A DNA stretch of 64,000 nt, taken from NCBI RefSeq assembly GCF_038443385.1, contig NZ_CP151726.1:2790001-2854000 (forward strand). The letters are read 5' to 3'. A program made the position numbers and the translations under genes. The stretch is from Stieleria varia. Lineage in GTDB: Bacteria > Planctomycetota > Planctomycetia > Pirellulales > Pirellulaceae. Position 1 is the stretch's first letter; each line of letters opens with the position of its first letter. The notes beneath the pieces are model-generated. The model saw only the letters and a program-made list of their open reading frames with translations, was not told where the DNA came from and ran no database searches. Below, piece after piece: positions 50,651-57,463 of the stretch.

Positions 50651-51328
50651 TTCAGCCGTTTCTTGATGTGTAAAACGTGCGTCGAGCCACGGATGGTCTC
50701 GATGCATGTTCTCTACGGAAGGATGATACGGAGTTTTGAACCCAACGGTACGGAAACCAACCTGACGACCCCGGCAGGGATTGCCGAACATGGCTCACGG
50801 ATTCGAGCCGGTCATCAGGTCCAAAGCAGGTCCAGAACATCGTCGGCCAGGTCACGGATCGACCTCCGGAACCCAAGGCGGGCCAAGGAATTGGCCCGCT
50901 TGATCGGCACTAGCCCGGTTTATTCAAGCTGGCTCACTACAGTCTGCGCAAATCAGCCGCCACGCGATAGCGTCCGGTTTTCACGCCTGCACTCGGCAAC
51001 CGGACGCTCTCTATCGCGCTGCGGCTGATGAATTATTCGGGATAGCGTGCCCAGCAAATCCAGTCCGTCAAATCCAGCTGGCCGAGCACGCCCTTGTTGC
51101 GATAAGCGACCGTCGCAACTCGTTCCATCGTTCCCCGCTTTGACTCCCCAGGCTTTGTCAATACAATACAGGGGTTCGACCACCTGACGTGCTCGAACTC
51201 TTCCCCCCTCGACACATCGGTCCTGGAGGTGGTTGCAGGCTCGTTCGCGCCCAACCGACCTTCCCGCTTTCGCCGGCAGTGAGCGTTTGGGTTCTCAATT
51301 TCTTGAGCCTCTATTTAGGAGCGAAGCA
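50651..51328. other. Non-coding stretch between the amidotransferase-like gene and tatA
   Basis: No supported gene in 678 bp; the reading frames present lack codon bias or recognisable domains. It carries the long imperfect inverted repeat at 50952-51029. The tat promoter should be near its right end but was not identified. Confidence 0.5.
50952..51029. repeat. Long imperfect inverted repeat (possible REP-like element)
   Basis: The left arm 50952-50979 and right arm 50998-51029 share ATCAGCCGC, GCGATAG and GCGTCCGGTT in mirrored order, with an 18-nt loop and a 4-nt length difference. It is not followed by a T run. It could be a dispersed palindromic element, a MITE remnant or a bidirectional terminator. 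Confidence 0.6.
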
Positions 51329-51532
51329 ATGACTCTGTCACACTACCCGTTCGCGATCGGTTTCCCGGGCATGCCCGAGATGTTGATCGTCTTGTTCTTA
51401 GCCCTCCTCTTGTTCGGCGGTGCCAAACTGCCCAGCCTGATGAGAAACCTCGGCAAAAGTGCCAATGAGTTCAAACGAGGCATGAACGAGTCGCTTGACG
51501 ACGACGACGAAAAGGACAACGAAAAGGGCTAG
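51329..51532 (+). CDS. tatA: Sec-independent protein translocase TatA
   Basis: 67 residues. TatA forms the protein-conducting element of the twin-arginine pathway, which exports folded proteins. A short N-terminus is followed by one transmembrane helix (about residues 14-30, ending LLLFGGAKLP). An amphipathic helix with LMRNLGKSANEFKRGM and an acidic D/E/K-rich tail come next, the usual TatA order and length. The ATG at 51329 has AGGAG about 7 nt upstream. The stop at 51530-51532 is separated by one base from the next tat gene, so they should be co-transcribed. No tatC lies in the window. Confidence 0.93.
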   Translation: MTLSHYPFAIGFPGMPEMLIVLFLALLLFGGAKLPSLMRNLGKSANEFKRGMNESLDDDDEKDNEKG

Positions 51533-51533
51533 C

Positions 51534-51806
51534 ATGCTTGGACTTTCACCGTTCGAAATGATGGTGATTGGTGTGATTGCGGTCGTCCTTTTTGGCGGAA
51601 ATCTGCCCGAAGTCGCCCGCAAGTTGGGAAGCAGCTACCGAGAGTTTCGCCGAGGTCTCAGCGACGTCCAGCAACAATTTCGTGCTGCGGAGTACGAAGC
51701 CAAGCGGGCTCTGACGATCGACGAGTCGCCGAAACCCAGCAAGGATGAAGACGACGATGAGCCGCCTGGTGAGCCGTCGGCCCCCAAGTTCACACCTCCC
51801 ACCTGA
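51534..51806 (+). CDS. Second TatA/TatB-type translocase subunit
   Basis: 90 residues. The protein starts directly with a transmembrane helix, MLGLSPFEMMVIGVIAVVLFGG, followed by NLPEVARKLGSSYREFRRGLSDVQQQF. Its amphipathic region is longer than in the preceding TatA, and the tail is acidic and proline-rich (EDDDEPPGEP). The longer helix and the FGGNLPEVAR hinge fit a TatB-like or second TatA role; sequence alone does not separate the two well. The ATG begins one base after the tatA stop, indicating translational coupling, and a strong terminator follows the pair. Confidence 0.85.
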   Translation: MLGLSPFEMMVIGVIAVVLFGGNLPEVARKLGSSYREFRRGLSDVQQQFRAAEYEAKRALTIDESPKPSKDEDDDEPPGEPSAPKFTPPT

Positions 51807-51848
51807 CCCTAACGTCCGAGCCCGCTCGGACAACCTCAACGATCCGAT

Positions 51849-51885
51849 ACGCCGCCGACACAAAAACGTCGGCGGCGTTTTTTTT
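51849..51885 (+). terminator. Rho-independent terminator after the tat pair
   Basis: A perfect 11-bp stem ACGCCGCCGAC/GTCGGCGGCGT with an 8-nt loop (ACAAAAAC) is followed by eight T. It begins 43 nt after the second tat stop and ends the tat transcript. Confidence 0.95.
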
Positions 51886-52038
51886 CCGCACCATCGTGAT
51901 GGCACGCACAATCCGCAAAACCGGATTTCCGACGATTGACCACCGCTACGAGCTAGGTTTAGACAGCAGGCGTTCACTCCCGCCGCACTGAACCAACTTG
52001 CTTTCTGGCATCGCCACTCGACACGGACATCCACTCGC

Positions 52039-53190
52039 ATGAGAAACTTCATTGCACTCGTCGTTTTCGCAATGTTCTTTGGGATCGCCTTCACCGCGAG
52101 AAACAAAGGCACAGACTCCGTCAGTCAACCACTGACGATCCCGCCGCATGTCGCGCCGGAGAATCCGCCGCGTCCCGCCGCAATGATGGTTTCAACAACC
52201 ATCTCCCGTTTCTCGGTCGAGCTGCCGGTGCCGGCAAGTGATATCGGGCACGAAAATGAAGTCTGGGTTTTCCTGCCGACAGGCGGCGCATCGAAGGCGA
52301 ATCAAGACAGCGAGTCATCAATTTCAAAATACCCCTGCCTCATTTACACCTCGGCCGGCGCACCGAACTTTGGCGGCATGCGGCTTTCGCCATCGGACCA
52401 GACGTTCATCCTGCCTTATGTGCAGATGGGTTTTGCCGTCGTGTGTTACGAGACCGACGGCGCGATCGACTTGACCGATAAAACAACGCCGGAGGAAATG
52501 GCACGCGCCGCCGACTTGTACATTCGATCCAGCGCAGGACTGGTCAACGCTCGCAACGCCATCCATTTCGCGTTGGAGCGTTTCCCAGAAATTGATTCCG
52601 ACCGACTCTTCACACTCGGCCACAGCTCCGGCGGCAAACAAGCGTTGCTGCTGGCTGCCAATGAGCCGCGGATCAAAGGCTGCGTGACGTTCGCTCCGTC
52701 GACCCAACTGGGGTTTGTGGAACGCATCGGGATCGGGCAAATCCCCAGCAAGACCCGCGATCTCGCCGGCGAAGTGGAGCGATTCATGCCGGCCTCCAAC
52801 GCCGATCGCCTGACGGCGTCGCTGCTGATCCTGTATACGCCCAAAGACGACGTGGTCAGACAAAGTGAACTCAAGAGCTTTGCAAGAAAGGTCGGCGACA
52901 ACGCGAATCTGGTCGAAGTCAATGCGCGAGGCCACTTTGACTTGCCCGACGAAGGATTCCGGCACGCCAGCCGCTGGCTAGCCAAGCAAGCCGACTTGCC
53001 CGCCCTACCCGACCAAGTCATCGCGAATCCACTCTCTGCAGAGAAAAAAAGCCCCACCGTCAACAAGCCCGCCCCCGCGCCGACGGCGGAACGGGTGAGG
53101 TCGTCACAGCCCTCGCAGCCGAAAATACAAAAGGTACGAACCAGTCCCCGCAAGTCTGGTCAACCACAGCAAAACCCCTACTTTCAGTAG
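52039..53190 (+). CDS. Exported alpha/beta-hydrolase (serine hydrolase)
   Basis: 383 residues. An N-terminal hydrophobic segment (residues 2-20) suggests a signal peptide or anchor. The alpha/beta-hydrolase core follows: VWVFLP and CLIYTSAGAPNFGG (oxyanion region, about 100-113), GFAVVCYETDG, and the nucleophile elbow GHSSGG with Ser196. ILYTPKDD gives Asp270 or Asp271 and NARGHFD gives His299, a complete Ser-Asp-His triad in normal spacing. The C-terminal 60 residues are proline-, serine- and lysine-rich and probably disordered. It resembles dienelactone-hydrolase or S9-like esterases, but the substrate cannot be told. No good Shine-Dalgarno is seen; the ATG is placed by the signal-like segment. 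It stands alone between the tat terminator and tRNA-Val. Confidence 0.82.
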   Translation: MRNFIALVVFAMFFGIAFTARNKGTDSVSQPLTIPPHVAPENPPRPAAMMVSTTISRFSVELPVPASDIGHENEVWVFLPTGGASKANQDSESSISKYPCLIYTSAGAPNFGGMRLSPSDQTFILPYVQMGFAVVCYETDGAIDLTDKTTPEEMARAADLYIRSSAGLVNARNAIHFALERFPEIDSDRLFTLGHSSGGKQALLLAANEPRIKGCVTFAPSTQLGFVERIGIGQIPSKTRDLAGEVERFMPASNADRLTASLLILYTPKDDVVRQSELKSFARKVGDNANLVEVNARGHFDLPDEGFRHASRWLAKQADLPALPDQVIANPLSAEKKSPTVNKPAPAPTAERVRSSQPSQPKIQKVRTSPRKSGQPQQNPYFQ

Positions 53191-53313
53191 CCGAAAAGGA
53201 TTTGCCACCAGTGGAGCGTAGCAACCGATGCTCAGACAGTTGCTCAGTCCGCCACCTGACGATATCCTGATGCACCGCGAGAGGAGAATGACTACAGTCA
53301 CCTCTCACAAAAC

Positions 53314-53387
53314 GGGCGATTGGCTCAGTTGGTTAGAGCGCTGCTTTCACACGGCAGAGGTCACTGGTTCGAATCCAGTATCGCCCA
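53314..53387 (+). tRNA. tRNA-Val (anticodon CAC)
   Basis: A 74-nt cloverleaf: acceptor GGGCGAT/ATCGCCC with discriminator A, D arm GGCTC/GAGC, anticodon stem CTGCT/GGCAG with loop TTCACAC (anticodon CAC, reads GUG), and T arm with GGTTCGAATCC. CCA is not encoded. An integrase remnant lies immediately downstream in opposite orientation, and its frame runs into the 3' half of this gene. Confidence 0.95.
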
Positions 53388-53964
53388 CTAGGTAGTGATT
53401 ACCAAAGCTATCCTGAATTATAAAATCCCCTGTTTCGCCGAGCGAAACGGGGGTTTCTTCGTTTCGGCAGGCAGCGTCAATAGCGCCAGCTACCCCCGGA
53501 ATGCAACCACCATCGTCCGTGGTTGCATCAATGCCCACACCGGAGGCCTTACGGAACGCTGCGTCCGTCCTCATCGCGTAGTGCTTCATCGCCACCGCTA
53601 CGGTGTGTCCCAACCATCCGGCCACGTCTTGGGCTGGATGCTCTGCCATCAGCTCCGTTTCACGGCTTGCCCGCAAATTCTGAAACAACCTGGGCCACGC
53701 AACGAAACCGGCTCGCTTGATGATCTTGGTGAATTGGGTTCGCAAGTTGGCGGCGGCGGATCGGTTGCCACACTTGGCCGTCAGTTTCATCCACTCCAAA
53801 TGTATCGGACCACGGATGAACCGTTCTCCCTCTCTGTGTCGTGGCAGCGGGACCGATTCCTGACGTTTGGAGGTCTTGTTTGCTTTGGAGGCCGCGGGAT
53901 CCGTGTGCGAGGCGTAGAGCGTGGTCACGTCCGACGTGCTAGCGGCAAATCGACTAACATTCAT
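53347..53964 (-). pseudogene. Tyrosine-recombinase (integrase) C-terminal remnant at tRNA-Val
   Basis: A 205-codon frame in which only about residues 60-140 look like a phage-type integrase: NLRTQFTKIIKRAGFVAWPRL, then FQNLRASRETELM with the catalytic Arg, AGWLGHTVAVAMKHY with the Tyr nucleophile (Tyr129), and a following TDAAFRKA. Intact relatives are about 350-450 residues, so the N-terminal core-binding region and the first catalytic Arg box are missing. The last 12 codons (GDTGFEPVTSAV) are simply the antisense of the tRNA 3' half, a hallmark of integrases abutting their attachment site. It is best read as the decayed integrase of an element once integrated in tRNA-Val. An in-frame ATG at 53964 exists, but residues 1-50 have no recognisable similarity. 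Confidence 0.75.
53364..53387. other. Putative attachment site (tRNA-Val 3' end)
   Basis: The T arm and acceptor 3' half of the tRNA overlaps the end of the integrase remnant frame, the usual arrangement for att sites of tRNA-targeting integrases. No second copy of this segment was found elsewhere in the window, so the far boundary of any element is lost or outside. Confidence 0.4.
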
Positions 53965-53990
53965 AGATCGGACCTCAGACGGGAGACGTT

Positions 53991-54257
53991 ATGAATCGTT
54001 CAGTGATCGTGGGAGTAATTGCAGGTTTACTCTTCATGGTGTTCATCGTTGTTTCTGGCCTAAGCCAGTTGGGAAACAATGCCAATATGCCAATTCTGCT
54101 TGTCGGAGCGGGGGGCATGGGTATTGCCGTCGGATTGGTGGCCGGATTCATCGACCACTCGCGTAGGTGGGAGCGGAAGGAGAAGAAACGCCAAGCCCAC
54201 CGAAATCGAGATATAAGAAGTCCAAAAATGGAGTGGTCATCAAAGGACAAAGATTGA
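53991..54257 (+). CDS. Small two-helix membrane protein, unknown function
   Basis: 88 residues. Two hydrophobic helices (about residues 4-24 and 34-54, the second Gly-rich with GAGGMGIAVGLVAGF) are followed by a strongly basic, Arg/Lys-rich cytoplasmic-type tail. GGGAG lies about 8 nt before the ATG at 53991, which supports translation. I recognise no family. Its neighbours are the integrase remnant upstream, divergent to it, and the TIGR03067-type gene converging from downstream. It may be cargo of the former element. Confidence 0.6.
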   Translation: MNRSVIVGVIAGLLFMVFIVVSGLSQLGNNANMPILLVGAGGMGIAVGLVAGFIDHSRRWERKEKKRQAHRNRDIRSPKMEWSSKDKD

Positions 54258-54503
54258 CGAATTGGTCGATCAAACACGGCAAGGCACAATCCTATAGATA
54301 ATATGAATCCATGAATCAGAAGGTACAGGTGGGACAGTCCGTTTTCGATTCTGATACTTCATTGCTGCTACATCCAACGTGCATTCACAACCAAGAACCG
54401 TGCATTCGGTAATCGTCCGTCTTTAATGCACGGTTTTGGACAAATCGAAGAGCGGCAGAGACTTCCGCGATGATCAACACACGTGCATTTTACTTGGAGT
54501 AGC

Positions 54504-54986
54504 CTATTTACCGGTCTGTGCCCGTCGAAGCTCGAGTACGACATCCGCTGCTGGAAGTTTGAACTCGGTTGGGCGGGGCTTTCCCGTCCACTGCTTCTCC
54601 TGCCAGGTCCCGACGACACAGCAGAACCTCAGTTTGTCGCCGTCGAGTTCGTAGACACCCAAAGCATCGCCACCGGTCTTTAGCGATTCGTACGAGCGAT
54701 GATCGAAGACTTTCGGCGTCTTCGTTGGATCGAGGTCGTAGGTTCCTGACCAAAGCTCATTGCTCGAAGCATCGAGCGCCGTGTATGAATGGTCTTTGCG
54801 AAAGACTAGTTGTTTAGCTTCTTTCGTACTGCCCGCTGGCTGCACAGCGACGATATCCCACGTTCCAGCCAGTGTTTCAACTGATTGTGCAATGGCTATC
54901 GACTTCGCATCTTTGGGCATGGAATCATCAGCCATGGCTCCGACGCCAAAGGCTAACACGACAAGTGTAGATAGAGTTGACTTCAT
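54504..54986 (-). CDS. Secreted TIGR03067-family protein
   Basis: 160 residues. A signal peptide ([19 protein letters not shown]) is followed by the pattern of the TIGR03067 family, abundant in planctomycetes: [15 protein letters not shown], a [12 protein letters not shown] strand, [33 protein letters not shown] and a C-terminal [11 protein letters not shown] ... VVLELRR. It is probably a small lipocalin-like beta barrel; the ligand and role of the family are not known to me. The start ATG at 54986 is chosen because GGAG lies 6-7 nt upstream; 13 further upstream codons are open but overlap the next gene. It is the third gene of a leftward cluster, 35 bp after the SDR gene. Confidence 0.85.
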   Translation of the reverse strand: MKSTLSTLVVLAFGVGAMADDSMPKDAKSIAIAQSVETLAGTWDIVAVQPAGSTKEAKQLVFRKDHSYTALDASSNELWSGTYDLDPTKTPKVFDHRSYESLKTGGDALGVYELDGDKLRFCCVVGTWQEKQWTGKPRPTEFKLPAADVVLELRRAQTGK

Positions 54987-55021
54987 GAATGTCTCCTTTT
55001 GATGTTTGTGAAAGAACAGGA

Positions 55022-55783
55022 TCAACGTAATCCGCCAGAAGCAATGATGACTTCGCCGGTCAACCAGCCAGCCTCGTCGGAGGTAAGAAAGGTTACAATC
55101 TTGGCGATGTCGGCAGGTGTGCCCACGCGACCCAGAGGCGTCATGGCAACGAGTTGCTTTTCGATATCACTATTGACTCCGTATAGGCCTGCCGCCTTCG
55201 TGCCCTCACTGAGAGTTGCGCCGGGGTTGACAGAATTTACCCGGATGTTTCGCTGCGCCAGTTCTTTAGCCAACACGCCGGTGATCGCATCCAGGGCCGC
55301 TTTGCTGGCAGAGTAAATTGAGTATCCAGCCGGATGCGAGCTCGATGCACCGGAGCCGATGTTGACAACGCTTCCGCCATTGGGGTCAAAGTGTTTGAGA
55401 GATTTCTGGACCACCATTAAGGGACCAAGAACATTGGTATTAAACTGCCAGTGGAAATCCTCCTCGGTGATGGAATCGATTGTCCCAGGCCGATAGACGC
55501 CGGCGTTGTTCACGACGATGTCCAATCGTCCGTAAGTCGCCGTGGCCTGCGAGAACAGGCGATCCACATCAGTTGAACGCGACACATCGCCGGCAACTGC
55601 GATGGCTTGGCCACCAGCCTGAATGATCTCGTTGACGACTGCCTCTGCACCGGACTGATCGGACGCGTAATTCACGACGACTGCCGTACCCGCCGCGGCG
55701 AGTTCCTTTGCGATTCCGGCACCGATTCCTTTTGATGCCCCCGTAACCACGGCAACTTTTTCTTTTCGTTTTGGCATCTTCAT
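55022..55783 (-). CDS. Short-chain dehydrogenase/reductase (SDR, classical, FabG-like)
   Basis: 253 residues, the normal length of a classical SDR. Seen are TGASKGIG (cofactor-binding, 14-21), NYASDQ after the second strand, which suggests NADP(H) preference is possible, [13 protein letters not shown] and [16 protein letters not shown] carries the catalytic Ser region, YSASK the Tyr and Lys, and [23 protein letters not shown] and [12 protein letters not shown] complete the pattern. It should reduce or oxidise a carbonyl/alcohol pair; the substrate is not predictable. The start ATG at 55783 has AAGGAG immediately upstream. It follows the sigma factor gene by 82 bp and precedes the TIGR03067 gene by 35 bp, all on one strand, suggesting co-transcription. 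Confidence 0.92.
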   Translation of the reverse strand: MKMPKRKEKVAVVTGASKGIGAGIAKELAAAGTAVVVNYASDQSGAEAVVNEIIQAGGQAIAVAGDVSRSTDVDRLFSQATATYGRLDIVVNNAGVYRPGTIDSITEEDFHWQFNTNVLGPLMVVQKSLKHFDPNGGSVVNIGSGASSSHPAGYSIYSASKAALDAITGVLAKELAQRNIRVNSVNPGATLSEGTKAAGLYGVNSDIEKQLVAMTPLGRVGTPADIAKIVTFLTSDEAGWLTGEVIIASGGLR

Positions 55784-55865
55784 TGGACTCCTTCGTGAAT
55801 ATTTGGGCGACTCTACTTCAGAGACACTCCCAAAGAGCGACTGTGACAACTCGGCCTCAAATAAT

Positions 55866-56750
55866 TCAGTCCAATCGAAGCATTCCTCGCACGTCTTCCC
55901 GTTGAAACAGTTGCTGAAGCCATTGAATCTCGTCCGCTGGCCGCAGGAAAGGGTGTTCACGGTAGAGGTCAACGTGTTGTCGCTCGACTACGTCTTCGAT
56001 GTCTCGGATCGTTTCGCCGGCAACCTCTCGCACCCGGTCGACATGTTCCGTCACAAACATCAAATGGTGGGGATCAACATGCCCACCGTCGATGAAACCG
56101 CGAGTCTTCTTGGGGCAGCGGCACGGATTGTCCGTGTTGACAAGACCGCACTGGTTGTTCATGAAATGATGCAGATCACGGCGGGCACGCGCCAGCGATT
56201 GACGGAAGTTGACAGCTGTTATCTCCATCACCTCGCCACTGACGGTATCGGTAGCGCCGAGGATCTCACCAAGCGTGAAAATCAATCTCTGCTTGCGATC
56301 CAAGCAAAGTAGCATTCCCATCGTGCAGCTAGTCTTGGCTTCTTCCACGAGGATCGGTAGTGCCACAGGAACACTCATGGGATCAGGCAACTCGGCATCG
56401 AAAATGCTGTTGATCGCTGCTCCATAGTCGATGAACGACATTTCGTGGGCCTCCGCGCCGCGGCGTTTCATGTTCAGGACATGATTGGCGGCAATGCGGT
56501 ACAACCAAGTGCGGAACTTGCTTTCGCCCTTGAACGTACTCAGCTTGGTAATCACTTTGACGAGGACCTCTTGGGCCACTTCTTCCGCATCTTGTGGGTG
56601 GAAAACCATCCGCAATGCGATGTTGTAAACCCATGCCTGGTGTCGCAAGACCAGCTTCTCCAGGGCGGCGTGGTCACCATCATTGGCCTGATCGACGAGA
56701 GCGGTATCGGAGACATCGTCGTGTGCGGTCTCGCTAAATGGATTTGACAT
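55866..56750 (-). CDS. ECF-type RNA polymerase sigma factor with C-terminal extension
   Basis: 294 residues. Region 2 is clear: [41 protein letters not shown] and [20 protein letters not shown] linker follows, then a region 4-like segment [19 protein letters not shown] ... [16 protein letters not shown]. It is extended by about 110 residues beyond a standard ECF factor. The extension begins with a Cys cluster, [19 protein letters not shown], followed by HVDPHH, which could bind a metal or sense redox state. The start ATG at 56750 has GGAG about 7 nt upstream. A CRP-like palindrome lies about 75 bp upstream. It is first in the leftward cluster with the SDR and TIGR03067 genes; no anti-sigma gene is adjacent. 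Confidence 0.9.
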   Translation of the reverse strand: MSNPFSETAHDDVSDTALVDQANDGDHAALEKLVLRHQAWVYNIALRMVFHPQDAEEVAQEVLVKVITKLSTFKGESKFRTWLYRIAANHVLNMKRRGAEAHEMSFIDYGAAINSIFDAELPDPMSVPVALPILVEEAKTSCTMGMLLCLDRKQRLIFTLGEILGATDTVSGEVMEITAVNFRQSLARARRDLHHFMNNQCGLVNTDNPCRCPKKTRGFIDGGHVDPHHLMFVTEHVDRVREVAGETIRDIEDVVERQHVDLYREHPFLRPADEIQWLQQLFQREDVRGMLRLD

Positions 56751-56823
56751 ACCCCAACTCCAGCATTCCAAAGATGACGAGATAGACAACGTTTCTCAAG
56801 CTTGGACACACCTACCGCGAAGG

Positions 56824-56839
56824 TGTGACAACTTTCACA
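56824..56839. promoter_or_regulatory. CRP/FNR-type palindrome upstream of the sigma factor gene
   Basis: TGTGA-N6-TCACA exactly, within the wider inverted repeat GTGTGA-CAACTT-TCACAC (56823-56840). It lies about 75 bp upstream of the ATG at 56750, a usual distance for a regulator of this promoter. The match is to the general Crp-family operator shape; the actual regulator is unknown. Confidence 0.5.
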
Positions 56840-57042
56840 CAAAAAATCGAGCCGAGTTTGTAACGGGGGCAAACGTCTATTGTGGCCGACACAGGGTGAT
56901 TGTCCGTCGCAGTGTAAGGGAGTTGGTCACTCTGCGCACACTGGTCCAACTCACCGACCGCGGCCGCTTATCGTCTCAAAACCTCTTGGAGCGTCAATGA
57001 CGCCTGATCGCCGATCGCCCTGACTAACATGACTAAAACCGT

Positions 57043-57189
57043 ATGATCGCTGAGCAAGTCACCGCCGAGTACTTCGTCCGCACCGAAAGCTAAGGCCGGA
57101 CCGTCGACGAATGGAAGGCCCGCCCCGAACAAGCCGACAACCACTGGCTCGACTGCTCAGTCGGTTGTGACACAGCCACCTCGTTTTAG
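57043..57189 (+). pseudogene. Remnant of a phage terminase large subunit (GpA-like) C-terminus
   Basis: Conceptual translation gives QVTAEYFVRTES, an in-frame TAA at 57091, then GRTVDEWKARPEQADNHWLDCSVGC. This matches the end of GpA-type terminase large subunits, where a TAEY-x-V-x-x-x-GR-x-V-x-EW-x-x-R-P ... DNHWLDC-x-VG pattern is typical. The stop sits between two conserved blocks, and only about 45 codons of a roughly 600-codon gene remain, so it is non-functional. With the integrase remnant at 53347-53964 it suggests former phage or island DNA here. The similarity is recalled, not computed. Confidence 0.6.
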
Positions 57190-57463
57190 AAAACCGGTTG
57201 TTTCAAAGCGAAGAACGCCGTGTACTTTTCCCAAAATGGCACCTGATCCGGGCTGCGAGTAAGGGGCAATTTCTAGACGCCCTGGCGAATTGCTGCTTGG
57301 TCGCCAATCGCTTGCTGAAAAGAATTTGCGTGGCTGTTTTCCCGTCTCGCTCAACGTTGCTTGGTCCCGTTTAACAGGTCATGAACTGTTCAAGACGCTA
57401 ACGCCTCTTCGTTTCGTTGCGGATGATACCGAAAAGAATGGTTCATCAGCAGGAGTCGAGCGT

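Noticed and set aside
50663-51028. A 121-codon plus-strand frame in the gap before tatA
   Set aside because: The composition is not protein-like and its end lies inside the palindromic element.
53347-53387. The conserved-looking C-terminus GDTGFEPVTSAV as a real protein motif
   Set aside because: It is the antisense translation of the tRNA-Val 3' half.
55784-55972. A 63-codon N-terminal extension of the SDR gene
   Set aside because: The SDR fold begins normally at the ATG at 55783 with AAGGAG in front; the extension overlaps the sigma factor gene and resembles no SDR.
57190-57463. Further phage genes to the right of the terminase remnant
   Set aside because: Nothing in the 274 bp before the stop of the last giant gene shows a recognisable protein pattern in any frame.
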